Positions 6,714 through 13,581 of a DNA stretch of 13,581 nucleotides are shown here, piece after piece. Made by a program: the position numbers and the translations under genes. Position 1 is the first letter of the stretch, and each line of letters opens with the position of its first letter. Source of the DNA: Moraxellaceae bacterium (GTDB taxonomy: Bacteria > Pseudomonadota > Gammaproteobacteria > Pseudomonadales > UBA3067); contig NVTH01000002.1 of the NCBI GenBank assembly GCA_002401525.1, forward strand, positions 1-13,581, written 5' to 3'. Below the pieces are notes generated by a model, which ran no database searches, was not told the DNA's origin, and saw only the letters and a program-made list of their open reading frames with translations.

Positions 6714-8426
6714 TTAATGTCCTGAGGTAACGCGATTAACTTCTTCCAAACTGGTGACCCCATCTGCGGCTTTTTTAAGCCCAGATATTCTTAGATTGGG
6801 GAACCCCTCTGCCAGAGCTTGCTCGCCGATTTGGATTGAATTACCCTCTTCCATGATGATTCGGCCTATGGTTTCAGTGATTTTCATCACTTCATAGATG
6901 CCCACTCGGCCTTTATAGCCTTCATTGCATTTGGAACATCCCACCGGACCGTACAAGGAAAGCTCGGGAATTTGCTCTTCTTTGTAGCCTGCTTCTAGCA
7001 GTGCTTCTTTGGGGATGTCGAGCACTTTTTTACAATGAGGGCACAGTCTGCGAGCTAATCGTTGGGCGATAATCAAGGTCACCGAAGTGGCGATGTTGAA
7101 CGAGGGAATGCCCATGTTTCTGAGTCGAGTTAAGGTTTCTGGGGCGCTGTTGGTGTGCAATGTCGATAACACTAAATGGCCTGTTTGGGCCGCTTTAATG
7201 GCGATTTCACCGGTTTCTTTATCCCGAATTTCCCCCACCATCACGACGTCTGGGTCTTGTCGTAAGAATGATCGCAGTGCGGTGCTAAAATCGAGGCCCA
7301 CTTTATGGTTGACGTGAACTTGGTTGATGCCTTCTAAATTGATTTCCACCGGATCTTCTGCGGTGGAGATGTTGGTTTGGGGCGTGTTGAGTATATTAAG
7401 ACCGGTATACAACGACACGGTTTTTCCGCTACCGGTGGGGCCTGTCACCAAAATCATGCCTTGAGGTTGGCCCAGCGCATCCATGAATAATTTCTTTTGT
7501 TCTTCTTCATAACCCAATTTGTCGATGCCTAACTTGGCGCTGTCAGGGTCTAAAATCCGCAGTACGATTTTTTCGCCAAACAGGGTGGGCAAGGTGTTGA
7601 CCCGGAAATCGATGGCGCGGGTTTTTGAGATTTTAAGTTTAATACGGCCGTCTTGGGGAATACGACGTTCTGAAATGTCCATGCGGGACATGACTTTTAA
7701 TCGCGCCGCTAAACGCGCGGAGAGATTGATCGGTGGGCGAGCCACTTCTTGCAAAATGCCGTCAGCTCGAAATCGAATCCGGTAAGTTTTTTCGTACGGT
7801 TCAAAATGGATGTCTGATGCGCCCATTTTAATGGCGTCGAGTAATATCTTGTTCACGAAGCGAACAATGGGGGCTTCGTCCACTCCCTTGTCGTCTTGTT
7901 CATCTTCTTTTTCGTCGCCGCCTTCGATGTCGAGGTCATCGAGATCGGTATCCCCAAGGTCATCAAGGGTGTCGTCTTGTTGGTCGAGGTAGTGCTCAAT
8001 GGCCGCGGCGAGTTTGTCTTCTTCAGCAAGAATAGACTCAGTGTTAATGCCAGTATGGAATTTGATTTCGTCCAAAGCTTGTAAATTGGTAGGGTCGGAA
8101 ACCGCGATATAGAGGCGATTGCCACGATGGAACAAAGGTAGAATATGATGTTGACGAATGAGTGCGTCTTTAATGATTTCTTGGGGTTGGGCCTCATTGT
8201 CCATGGCGGCAAGGTCGAACAGTGGTACACCAAATTCGTCTGACGCTGACATTGCAATGCGATTGGAATCGGCTAACTTCTTCTGCACCAGTAATGTGAC
8301 AAAAGGGATTTTTTGCTGTGCGGACTCCTCGAGGCTGGTGTGGGCAACTTCTTCATCGATGATGCCGTCTTGAACAAGCCTTTTTGCTAAGCCACTGAGG
8401 GCCGGTACTGTTCCTGCTGCTGCCAT
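6714..8426 (-). CDS. pilB: Type IV pilus extension ATPase PilB
   Basis: The 570-residue secretion ATPase powers pilus polymerisation at the cytoplasmic face. An N-terminal MshEN-type domain spans about 10-145 (starting LSGLAKRLVQDG) and is a c-di-GMP-binding fold in some homologues. A very acidic linker follows at about 150-184. The ATPase core has Walker A GPTGSGKT (329-336), an Asp box near 357, Walker B DPDVVMVGEIRD (391-402) and the His box TGHLVLSTLHTN. The tetracysteine zinc site is C462/C465 and C497/C500, which marks PilB/GspE-type rather than PilT proteins. It is the first gene of pilB-pilC-pilD. The start at 8426 fits the family N-terminus although its Shine-Dalgarno site is weak. 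Three 18-bp direct repeats lie 34-87 bases upstream. Confidence 0.97.
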   Translation of the reverse strand: MAAAGTVPALSGLAKRLVQDGIIDEEVAHTSLEESAQQKIPFVTLLVQKKLADSNRIAMSASDEFGVPLFDLAAMDNEAQPQEIIKDALIRQHHILPLFHRGNRLYIAVSDPTNLQALDEIKFHTGINTESILAEEDKLAAAIEHYLDQQDDTLDDLGDTDLDDLDIEGGDEKEDEQDDKGVDEAPIVRFVNKILLDAIKMGASDIHFEPYEKTYRIRFRADGILQEVARPPINLSARLAARLKVMSRMDISERRIPQDGRIKLKISKTRAIDFRVNTLPTLFGEKIVLRILDPDSAKLGIDKLGYEEEQKKLFMDALGQPQGMILVTGPTGSGKTVSLYTGLNILNTPQTNISTAEDPVEINLEGINQVHVNHKVGLDFSTALRSFLRQDPDVVMVGEIRDKETGEIAIKAAQTGHLVLSTLHTNSAPETLTRLRNMGIPSFNIATSVTLIIAQRLARRLCPHCKKVLDIPKEALLEAGYKEEQIPELSLYGPVGCSKCNEGYKGRVGIYEVMKITETIGRIIMEEGNSIQIGEQALAEGFPNLRISGLKKAADGVTSLEEVNRVTSGH

Positions 8427-8833
8427 AGGTATTTACTTCGTGCGAATCAGCTGCTTTGTCTGATTAGTCTACAAGTTCTGATTACGCTATAAATCCTGAT
8501 TACTTTGTAAGTATAGGAGCGAAAACCCACATGAACTGGTTAATCTAGCCAGAGAGCCGTCCGGTTGCTATTGACTGGTTCTTATATTTTAAAAAAGCAC
8601 TGCAATTGTTTTCTACTAATTGAAAGCGTCCTGCAATTCGATCCGATAGTTTTTTTGCGCGACGAGTGATGTGTTGGCGCTCGGCCGCCTGTACGGATCT
8701 TTAAGCGTTTGAAGCCTGAAACAAAACTCGAAACCAAACACAGTTTCGGACGCTAACGATTTGATTAGTATACGGTAGATTGCTGAAGCATCTCAACGGG
8801 TTTGGCAGGACGTATTTCAAAAAAAGTTAATTT
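8427..8833. other. Intergenic region between nadC and pilB, no pilA
   Basis: About 400 bases with no gene. In Pseudomonas aeruginosa the major pilin gene pilA and a tRNA-Thr lie here; neither is found. It contains the pilB upstream repeats (8460-8513) and the nadC terminator (8819-8839). No TGGCAC-N5-TTGC sigma-54 site was seen on the minus strand, and I see no convincing sigma-70 pair for pilB. Confidence 0.6.
8460..8513. repeat. Three tandem 18-bp direct repeats upstream of pilB
   Basis: CTGATTA begins at 8460, 8478 and 8496, exactly 18 bases apart. The units are ctgattagtctacaagtt, ctgattacgctataaatc and ctgattactttgtaagta, so similarity extends past the heptamer (shared T at unit position 11, AA at 14-15, T at 17). 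Read in the pilB direction each unit ends in TAATCAG. Their position just before pilB suggests binding sites for a regulator of the pil operon; this is inference. Confidence 0.65.
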
Positions 8834-8839
8834 TTAACT
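8819..8839 (-). terminator. Rho-independent-type terminator overlapping the nadC stop codon
   Basis: On the minus strand, AGTTAA-AAA-TTAACT forms a 6-bp hairpin with a 3-base loop, followed directly by seven T. The nadC stop codon TAA lies inside the left arm. The stem is all A/T but for one pair, so it may be a weak terminator. Confidence 0.5.
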
Positions 8840-9700
8840 GTCTGTGGCAAATCGCATGGATAAATCGATGGCTTGGCAGGACTTAGTGAGTGCACCAATG
8901 GAGATGTAGTCCACACCCGTTTCGGCGATGGTTCGCAATTGCTCCTTGTTAATGCCTCCCGAGGCCTCAAGTTCCGCGCGCTGTTGGGTGAAGTTGACAG
9001 CCTTTATTATTTCTTCCACTGAAAAGTTATCGAGCATAATTCGATCAGCGCCGGCTTCAATGGCGCGACCCAATTCGTCGAAGTTTTCCACTTCTATTTC
9101 AACGGGTTTGCCAGGTTGGTTGGCTTTTGCTGTTTGGATGGCTTGCTGGATTCCGCCGCAGGCTTGGATATGGTTTTCTTTAATAAGGTAGGCGTCGAAG
9201 AGGCCTATACGGTGGTTGTAACAACCTCCGCAGGTGACTGCGTATTTTTGTGCGCTTCGAAGGCCTGGAATAGTCTTACGTGTATCCAGAAGTTTCACCG
9301 AAGTGCCGGTTACTATATCTGCGTATTGGCGGCATAAAGTGGCCGTGGCCGATAAAGTTTGTAAGAAGTTGAGCGCACAACGTTCTGCAGTGAGCAACGA
9401 GCGGGCATTGCCTTGGGCTATCAATAGCGTTTGATTGGCTTCCACACCATCACCGTCTTGGACCGTCCATTGAAGCTTCACTTTTGGGTCCACTTGCCGA
9501 AACACTTCCTCTACCCAGGCGATTCCACAGATCACTGCGGGTTCCCTGACGATAACGGTGGCTTTAGCCATTTGTTCTGTGGGGATTAGCGCCGCGGTAA
9601 TATCCCCATCGCCCACATCTTCTTTTAAAGCCCATTGGACAGTGGTTTGTATGTCTTGCAGAAGAGCGGCAGATAGGGCCGTGGATGAGGATTGGGTCAT
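8834..9700 (-). CDS. nadC: Nicotinate-nucleotide pyrophosphorylase (quinolinate phosphoribosyltransferase) NadC
   Basis: The 288-residue cytoplasmic enzyme converts quinolinate and PRPP to nicotinate mononucleotide, CO2 and pyrophosphate in de novo NAD synthesis. The N-terminal segment [16 protein letters not shown] is typical. Substrate-binding elements include [10 protein letters not shown] (Arg141, Lys142), NHRIGL (His163, Arg164), LIKENH (Lys174), EIEVENFDE (Glu203), MLDNFS (Asp224) and EASGGI (246-250) with the phosphate-binding end [11 protein letters not shown]. The usual CGGGxNHR motif reads CGGCYNHR, with Cys160 in place of Gly. Length is normal. A good -10 box lies about 48 bases upstream, and the protease gene precedes it by 152 bases on the same strand, so it probably has its own promoter. 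Confidence 0.97.
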   Translation of the reverse strand: MTQSSSTALSAALLQDIQTTVQWALKEDVGDGDITAALIPTEQMAKATVIVREPAVICGIAWVEEVFRQVDPKVKLQWTVQDGDGVEANQTLLIAQGNARSLLTAERCALNFLQTLSATATLCRQYADIVTGTSVKLLDTRKTIPGLRSAQKYAVTCGGCYNHRIGLFDAYLIKENHIQACGGIQQAIQTAKANQPGKPVEIEVENFDELGRAIEAGADRIMLDNFSVEEIIKAVNFTQQRAELEASGGINKEQLRTIAETGVDYISIGALTKSCQAIDLSMRFATDS

Positions 9701-9748
9701 AGTATTGTTACGTGCTTGGTTGGAGGGAGAGAGTGAATTAAGGCGGAC

Positions 9749-9754
9749 ATTATA
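9749..9754 (-). promoter_or_regulatory. Probable -10 box of the nadC promoter
   Basis: A perfect TATAAT is present on the minus strand about 48 bases before the nadC ATG. No good -35 hexamer is found 16-18 bases upstream, so this rests on the -10 match and its position only. Confidence 0.4.
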
Positions 9755-9852
9755 CCCAAAATTGCGTTGCTAGGCGTGGCTTGAATGGCGTACTACAGTG
9801 GCTACCTATTTACCTGACTAAACGCTACGGATATTACTAAGAGCGACGCATG

Positions 9853-10386
9853 TTAATAGGAATCAGGCATTTGTCTGAGGGTAAGCTGTTTACCCGTTTG
9901 GCTGAAATCGACCCGTTTCAAGACGCTCATGCCCAATAGGATGACGTGATCGTCGGAGTGTGGATTGATAGAGGCTGAGACGTTGTTCAATTTGATGTCG
10001 CCGATGCTGAGTTGGTCGATTTGCGTGGCGTAGACGGTAATTTCTCCGTTGGCGGTGATGCGTCTTAAAGGGGGCCCTTTTTCCAACCCTAGAGAGTGAG
10101 CAATGGATTCAGGAATCGACACTTCGGAGGCGCCGGTGTCCAATAAAAATAATACTTCAGACTGGTTGATCAATCCGCTGGTGACGTAATGGCCCCAACG
10201 GTTTTGATGCAAGATGACGTCGACTCGTCCCTGATGATGGTTGGAGAGGGGTGTTGCGTTGGGATTGATTTGTTTCTGCTCCCAAAGGCCGGCGGCATAA
10301 GTCAGCAACCCTAGAACAATAATCCACGCTATATAAAGCATGCCTCGACCTAATCTATTTTGAGGAGCGTGCTCCGGTGTTGACAT
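9853..10386 (-). CDS. Membrane-anchored retropepsin-like aspartic protease (TIGR02281-type)
   Basis: This is a 177-residue protein from ATG 10386. One membrane helix near residues 15-34 (GMLYIAWIIVLGLLTYAAGL) follows a short polar N-terminus, so the protease domain should lie in the periplasm. The domain shows the single-lobe aspartic protease pattern: HYVTSGLINQ, active-site FLLDTGASEVSIP (Asp83), LGLEKGPPLRRITANGE, and LLGMSVLKRVDF near the end. Such proteins act as dimers, one Asp per chain. Family members are common in Proteobacteria but their substrates are mostly unknown. The open frame extends upstream to 10482, but AGAGG six bases before ATG 10386 and the family N-terminus favour the shorter start. 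It lies upstream of nadC on the same strand. Confidence 0.88.
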   Translation of the reverse strand: MSTPEHAPQNRLGRGMLYIAWIIVLGLLTYAAGLWEQKQINPNATPLSNHHQGRVDVILHQNRWGHYVTSGLINQSEVLFLLDTGASEVSIPESIAHSLGLEKGPPLRRITANGEITVYATQIDQLSIGDIKLNNVSASINPHSDDHVILLGMSVLKRVDFSQTGKQLTLRQMPDSY

Positions 10387-11211
10387 ATAAAACCTCTGGC
10401 AGGAAGAAGCGCTTGAGAACGGGTCGATGACTATACGGGCCGATGACTTTGGAGTGTATTGGTCAATTAATCGGTTGAGCAATCATACCTTAAGCATAAG
10501 GCAATCCTCGCTTTGTTATTTAATTGGGTTTTTGGCTGAGCTAAAAGGGTATCTCTAAAGTTGAAGACTCGAGGTTCTAGACGGCTCGAGCGGAGGTTGT
10601 ACAGGAGCAGGGGATCCAAGGATGATTTAGGATCTGCACCAAAGCAGAGCTTTCAAAATAAGCAAGTTGGTTTTGCTGGAAAAGTCTCATTTTTGAAGTA
10701 AATAATAGTGTGCCGTTTGTCTCCAAAAAGGTGGCCATGATCAGTCTGCTGGTTTCGCAAAGTTATTGGCTTTAGCAGCGATTTTTCTTGCCTGGTTACA
10801 AAAATCCAACAGACAGTTTTTAGGCACTGATCGTCTGCGTTTTAGATAGTTTGTATTGTTGGTTGTTTTTATTACAAAAGAGTGGGTTGATGGCGGCTTT
10901 GATTTGAACGCTGAAATTGCGCTTCAATGTTCTTTAATTCAAATTTGGAATTGTCGTCACAAGCTCATTGTATCTTGCCGAATGTGAATGATTTCTAACT
11001 TAAGCGAATCCCGTTAACTGTCCGATTATTGTCCGCATATACTTATAGCTGGGTATAAAAGGTTGTTTGTATTTATTGGGCACGACGTAGAAACGAATAT
11101 TGGGTCGAAGCCAATGTACGTTGCGTGGTGCTCTAAAGGTGGTAAATCGAGCCGTCGGTATACCGTTCTTTGATGATTAATAGTGGGCGCAGGCGTGCCC
11201 TATGGATCGTG
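10387..11211. other. Long intergenic region between divergent protease and DUF1631 genes
   Basis: About 825 bases with no supportable gene or RNA. It must contain the promoters of two divergent genes. A loose TTGTCC (11029-11034) and TATAAA (11054-11059) pair with 19-base spacing could serve the DUF1631 gene. A perfect 10-bp palindrome CGGTATACCG (11156-11165) lies 46 bases before the chosen DUF1631 start and could be an operator. Two CTCGAG sites near 10567 and 10584 frame a short segment. Nothing else stands out. Confidence 0.45.
10393..10397 (-). promoter_or_regulatory. Shine-Dalgarno site that decides the protease start
   Basis: AGAGG on the minus strand is six bases before ATG 10386. 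The upstream ATG at 10482 would add 32 polar residues ahead of the membrane anchor, which is unlike the family. Confidence 0.6.
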
Positions 11212-13581
11212 ATGCCAAAAGATGCGAAGCTTTATTCAGTGACGAATTCTTCTGCTCCTAAACGCTGTGAATTACCTGCCTTGATTGCTCGGGTAGAAAA
11301 TCACCTAATAAAAGAACTTGCGAAAGCACTTGCTGAAGTGTTTGATCGAGCCGACGACGCGCTATTTGAAATGGCGGATAGGGCGGTGAGTAACTCTGAA
11401 CAAAATTTATATTTTGAGTCGATGCGAGAAATTCGTATTCGACGACGGGGATTGGAAAACGGCTTTAGACAAGCGTTAGAGAATAATTTTTTTGCTTTAG
11501 TTTCGGATGCTGCTAGAGAAGGTGAGAATACCTCCAATCCAAACACCAAAAATAATTCTCCTAAGGTTCCCAGTAGTCTTTCCAACAGCGGTGCTTCCAA
11601 CGATGAATGTTCGTTGGACAATTTGACCCTGATGAAAAATGATGATTTGGAGGCGTCAGTGGCAGTGGATGGCATGGTGTCTAAATATAAAAACTTAACT
11701 TCAGGAGAAATAGGGAAATTAAATTATCGGTTTGAAGCCTTACTTTCTGGTATCAAAGTGGACGAAGGAAATAATCCCTTAGGGGCTGTGAAGATAGTGC
11801 AGGCCTTTACTAATATGGGGGCAATTCTCGATCTCGATATCAAGACTAAATTAATTCTATTTAAATTATTTGATGCACAGGTGTTAGGGCATGCTGTTAA
11901 GTTGGTGATAGCATCCAACAAGATTTTTGCTGATGCAGGTGTTCTACCTCATTTAAAAAACTTTTCACCCCGCGGGCCGGCCACATCTACCCCCTCACCC
12001 AGGGATTCATCTTTGAGTGCCCCTAATGAATGGGAATCGGATGAGGTGGTTAATCCGAATGTAGGGCAAGATCAGAATTCGGCACCTGGATCGGAAGTCA
12101 GGTCGCAGGGGAGAGGCATTCCCAGTAGTCATCTTACTTCCTCGGCGGGGTTGGAAGCGTCGAATCAAGGGCATCCTAATGTTTTTGAAACGATCCAGAG
12201 CTTATTGTCGTTATCTCGAGGTTCGAAGACGATGGCGCGCAGCGCTAAATCTGCGCCCAGTGAGTTAGAGGAAGGCACAACCAATCAGTCTTCCCCTCAT
12301 GCCTCTTATACCGAATTGGGTAAGACTGCAGGTGAAGGAAAGCAAGTGTCCCGCCCCAATCTAATGGCAATGCTTTCTGCGATCCAAAGTTCTTTACATC
12401 AAAGCATCCGTTATGACGAATCGAGCGCATTTCAGCTCGATCTACAGCACGAGTTAGGTCGAATTCTGAAAGGGCAGGAAAAAAAGCGTGGCCGCTTTCG
12501 GATCGACCAAAATGACGATGATGTGATTAATGTGGTGGGGATGATGTTCAACGTTATTCTCGAGGACAGAAATTTATCAGACAGCATGAAAGCAGTGATC
12601 GGACGTTTACAAATCCCCTTAGTTAAAGTGGCCCTTTTAGATCAGAGTTTTTTTAGTCAAAGCGCCCATCCGGCTCGAAAGTTACTCAATGGGTTGGCAA
12701 AGGCAGGCGTCGGGTGCGTGGATGAAAACCATTCAGGTCGGGATGCGATTTTTTGTAAAATTCAATCCGTAGTCCAAGAAGTTTTGGATCAAAACGATCA
12801 TGGCATCGAGTTATACGAGTCATTGCTTACCGAATTCGATTTGTTTATTAAAAAGGAAGAGAAGCGTAGTGCACTGATTGAACGGCGGATTCTTGATGCC
12901 GAAGCAGGTCGTGCTAAAACTGACCAGGCTCGTTCGGAGGTGAATGTAGCGATCCAGTCTTTATTGGCGGGTAAAGAAATTCCTCCGGTGGTGCTTAAAC
13001 TCGTCAAAGGGGCGTGGGCGAACGTCTTATTTGTGGCCTTGTTAAAAGGCGGACCTGATGCTGAGGTTTGGCAAAAAAAGTTATCCATTGCCAGTGATTT
13101 AATTTGGAGCGTTCAGCCGGGTTCGGCAATGCATTCCAAACAGCGCTTGCTTGAAATGGTACCGAAATTGTTGGCCGATTTGCGTGACGGCTTAACTGAG
13201 ATATCGTTTAATCCGTGTGAAATGGGCCAGTTATTTGCCGACTTACAAGGGCTTCATCTTCACCTGTTGGAAGGCGATACTGGCGCAAGCGTGAACGAAG
13301 CGCCGCAAACCGTCAAAGCTGAATTGTTTGGCGCTCAGAGCCGTGCTTACTCCACCGAGCGATTTGCTGATCGGGCTAAAGAGGAGGCAGCGCAATTCAG
13401 AGGAGATTCTTTGTCTGGAGGTTCTTTATCTGCTGATTCTCTATCGGGTAATGCCCTGACCGGTAATCCCTTGACCAGTAAAAAATCTCGGCCGGTGTCG
13501 AGTGTTTCGCCATCAGAGGGGCAAAAGTCAATCGCCGATATCACCAAAGAAATTCTAGAAAAGTCATTGGGTCAGCAACCC
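11212..13581 (+). CDS. DUF1631 family protein, 3' end beyond the window
   Basis: An uninterrupted frame of 790 codons runs off the right edge. It matches the DUF1631 family (PF07793), whose function is unknown and which some old annotations call 'thymidine phosphorylase' without support. The N-terminal part has MREIRIRRRGLENGFRQALE. The core has LQIPLVKVALLDQSFF (466-481), HPARKLLN (486-493), a helical stretch with repeated Glu/Arg, WANVLFVALLKGG (about 602) and DLIWSVQPG (about 629). A long Ser/Pro/Asn/Gly-rich linker spans about 251-322. Five pentapeptide-like units lie near 732-756, just before the missing C-terminal part. The start is uncertain: ATG 11212 has a weak GGA, ATG 11173 is also in frame, and a TAA lies a little further upstream. 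As I recall, Pseudomonas carries a DUF1631 gene next to nadC, which fits this locus. Confidence 0.85.
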   Translation, partial: MPKDAKLYSVTNSSAPKRCELPALIARVENHLIKELAKALAEVFDRADDALFEMADRAVSNSEQNLYFESMREIRIRRRGLENGFRQALENNFFALVSDAAREGENTSNPNTKNNSPKVPSSLSNSGASNDECSLDNLTLMKNDDLEASVAVDGMVSKYKNLTSGEIGKLNYRFEALLSGIKVDEGNNPLGAVKIVQAFTNMGAILDLDIKTKLILFKLFDAQVLGHAVKLVIASNKIFADAGVLPHLKNFSPRGPATSTPSPRDSSLSAPNEWESDEVVNPNVGQDQNSAPGSEVRSQGRGIPSSHLTSSAGLEASNQGHPNVFETIQSLLSLSRGSKTMARSAKSAPSELEEGTTNQSSPHASYTELGKTAGEGKQVSRPNLMAMLSAIQSSLHQSIRYDESSAFQLDLQHELGRILKGQEKKRGRFRIDQNDDDVINVVGMMFNVILEDRNLSDSMKAVIGRLQIPLVKVALLDQSFFSQSAHPARKLLNGLAKAGVGCVDENHSGRDAIFCKIQSVVQEVLDQNDHGIELYESLLTEFDLFIKKEEKRSALIERRILDAEAGRAKTDQARSEVNVAIQSLLAGKEIPPVVLKLVKGAWANVLFVALLKGGPDAEVWQKKLSIASDLIWSVQPGSAMHSKQRLLEMVPKLLADLRDGLTEISFNPCEMGQLFADLQGLHLHLLEGDTGASVNEAPQTVKAELFGAQSRAYSTERFADRAKEEAAQFRGDSLSGGSLSADSLSGNALTGNPLTSKKSRPVSSVSPSEGQKSIADITKEILEKSLGQQP
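13405..13479 (+). repeat. Five tandem 15-bp units encoding degenerate pentapeptides
   Basis: Within the DUF1631 gene, five consecutive 15-base units encode DSLSG, GSLSA, DSLSG, NALTG and NPLTS. The pattern is (D/N/G)-(S/A/P)-L-(S/T)-(G/A/S), close to a pentapeptide-repeat register with Leu at the centre. DNA identity between units is only partial, so the units are not recent copies. Confidence 0.7.

Noticed and set aside
11301..13547. Several minus-strand frames of 61-124 codons
   Set aside because: All are antisense to the continuous 790-codon DUF1631 frame on the plus strand.
1..13581. CRISPR array, rRNA, tRNA, transposase or phage genes
   Set aside because: No regularly spaced long repeats, no cloverleaf or rRNA-like stretch, and no transposase, integrase or phage motifs were seen on either strand.

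Overview
The window is a composite of two unrelated kinds of DNA. Bases 1 to roughly 1.8-2.0 kb are AT-rich eukaryotic DNA that reads as a ciliate nuclear gene. A protein of about 479 residues resembling sulfide:quinone oxidoreductase is recovered only if TAA is read as glutamine (about 20 in-frame TAA codons, TGA as the stop) and two micro-introns of 22 and 20 nt (GT...AG) are removed. Intron size and code fit an oligohymenophorean ciliate such as a Paramecium relative, but the genus is inferred. From about 2.0 kb to the end the DNA is bacterial: higher GC, standard stops, Shine-Dalgarno sites and tightly packed genes. The type IV pilus biogenesis genes, nadC and a DUF1631 gene point to a gammaproteobacterium, probably near the Pseudomonadales/Oceanospirillales.

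Layout: 1-292 ciliate 5' flank; 293-1774 ciliate SQOR-like gene; 1775-2007 AT-rich junction of unresolved origin; 2008-2778 (+) classical SDR dehydrogenase; 2856-3365 (-) secreted DUF4402 protein, convergent with the SDR; 3366-4090 gene-free; 4091-4456 (+) small cupin; 8426-4498 (-) pilB-pilC-pilD operon, convergent with the cupin; 8427-8833 gene-free, with three 18-bp direct repeats just upstream of pilB and a terminator for nadC; 9700-8834 (-) nadC; 10386-9853 (-) membrane-anchored retropepsin-like aspartic protease; 10387-11211 gene-free; 11212-13581 (+) DUF1631 gene, cut by the window end.

In the bacterial part, PilB (extension ATPase), PilC (inner-membrane platform) and PilD (prepilin peptidase/N-methylase) form the assembly core of a type IV pilus. 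The major pilin gene pilA, which in Pseudomonas lies between nadC and pilB, is not here. NadC makes nicotinate mononucleotide in de novo NAD synthesis. The other genes look like independent units.

The most striking feature is the ciliate/bacterium junction. The likeliest explanation is a chimeric contig from a mixed sample (ciliate plus symbiont, prey or contaminant), because a gene with spliceosomal introns and reassigned stops could not be expressed by a bacterium. A genuine insertion of bacterial DNA into a ciliate genome cannot be excluded from sequence alone. The ciliate protein is interesting in its own right, because it seems to have lost both redox cysteines and key glycines of the FAD-binding loop.
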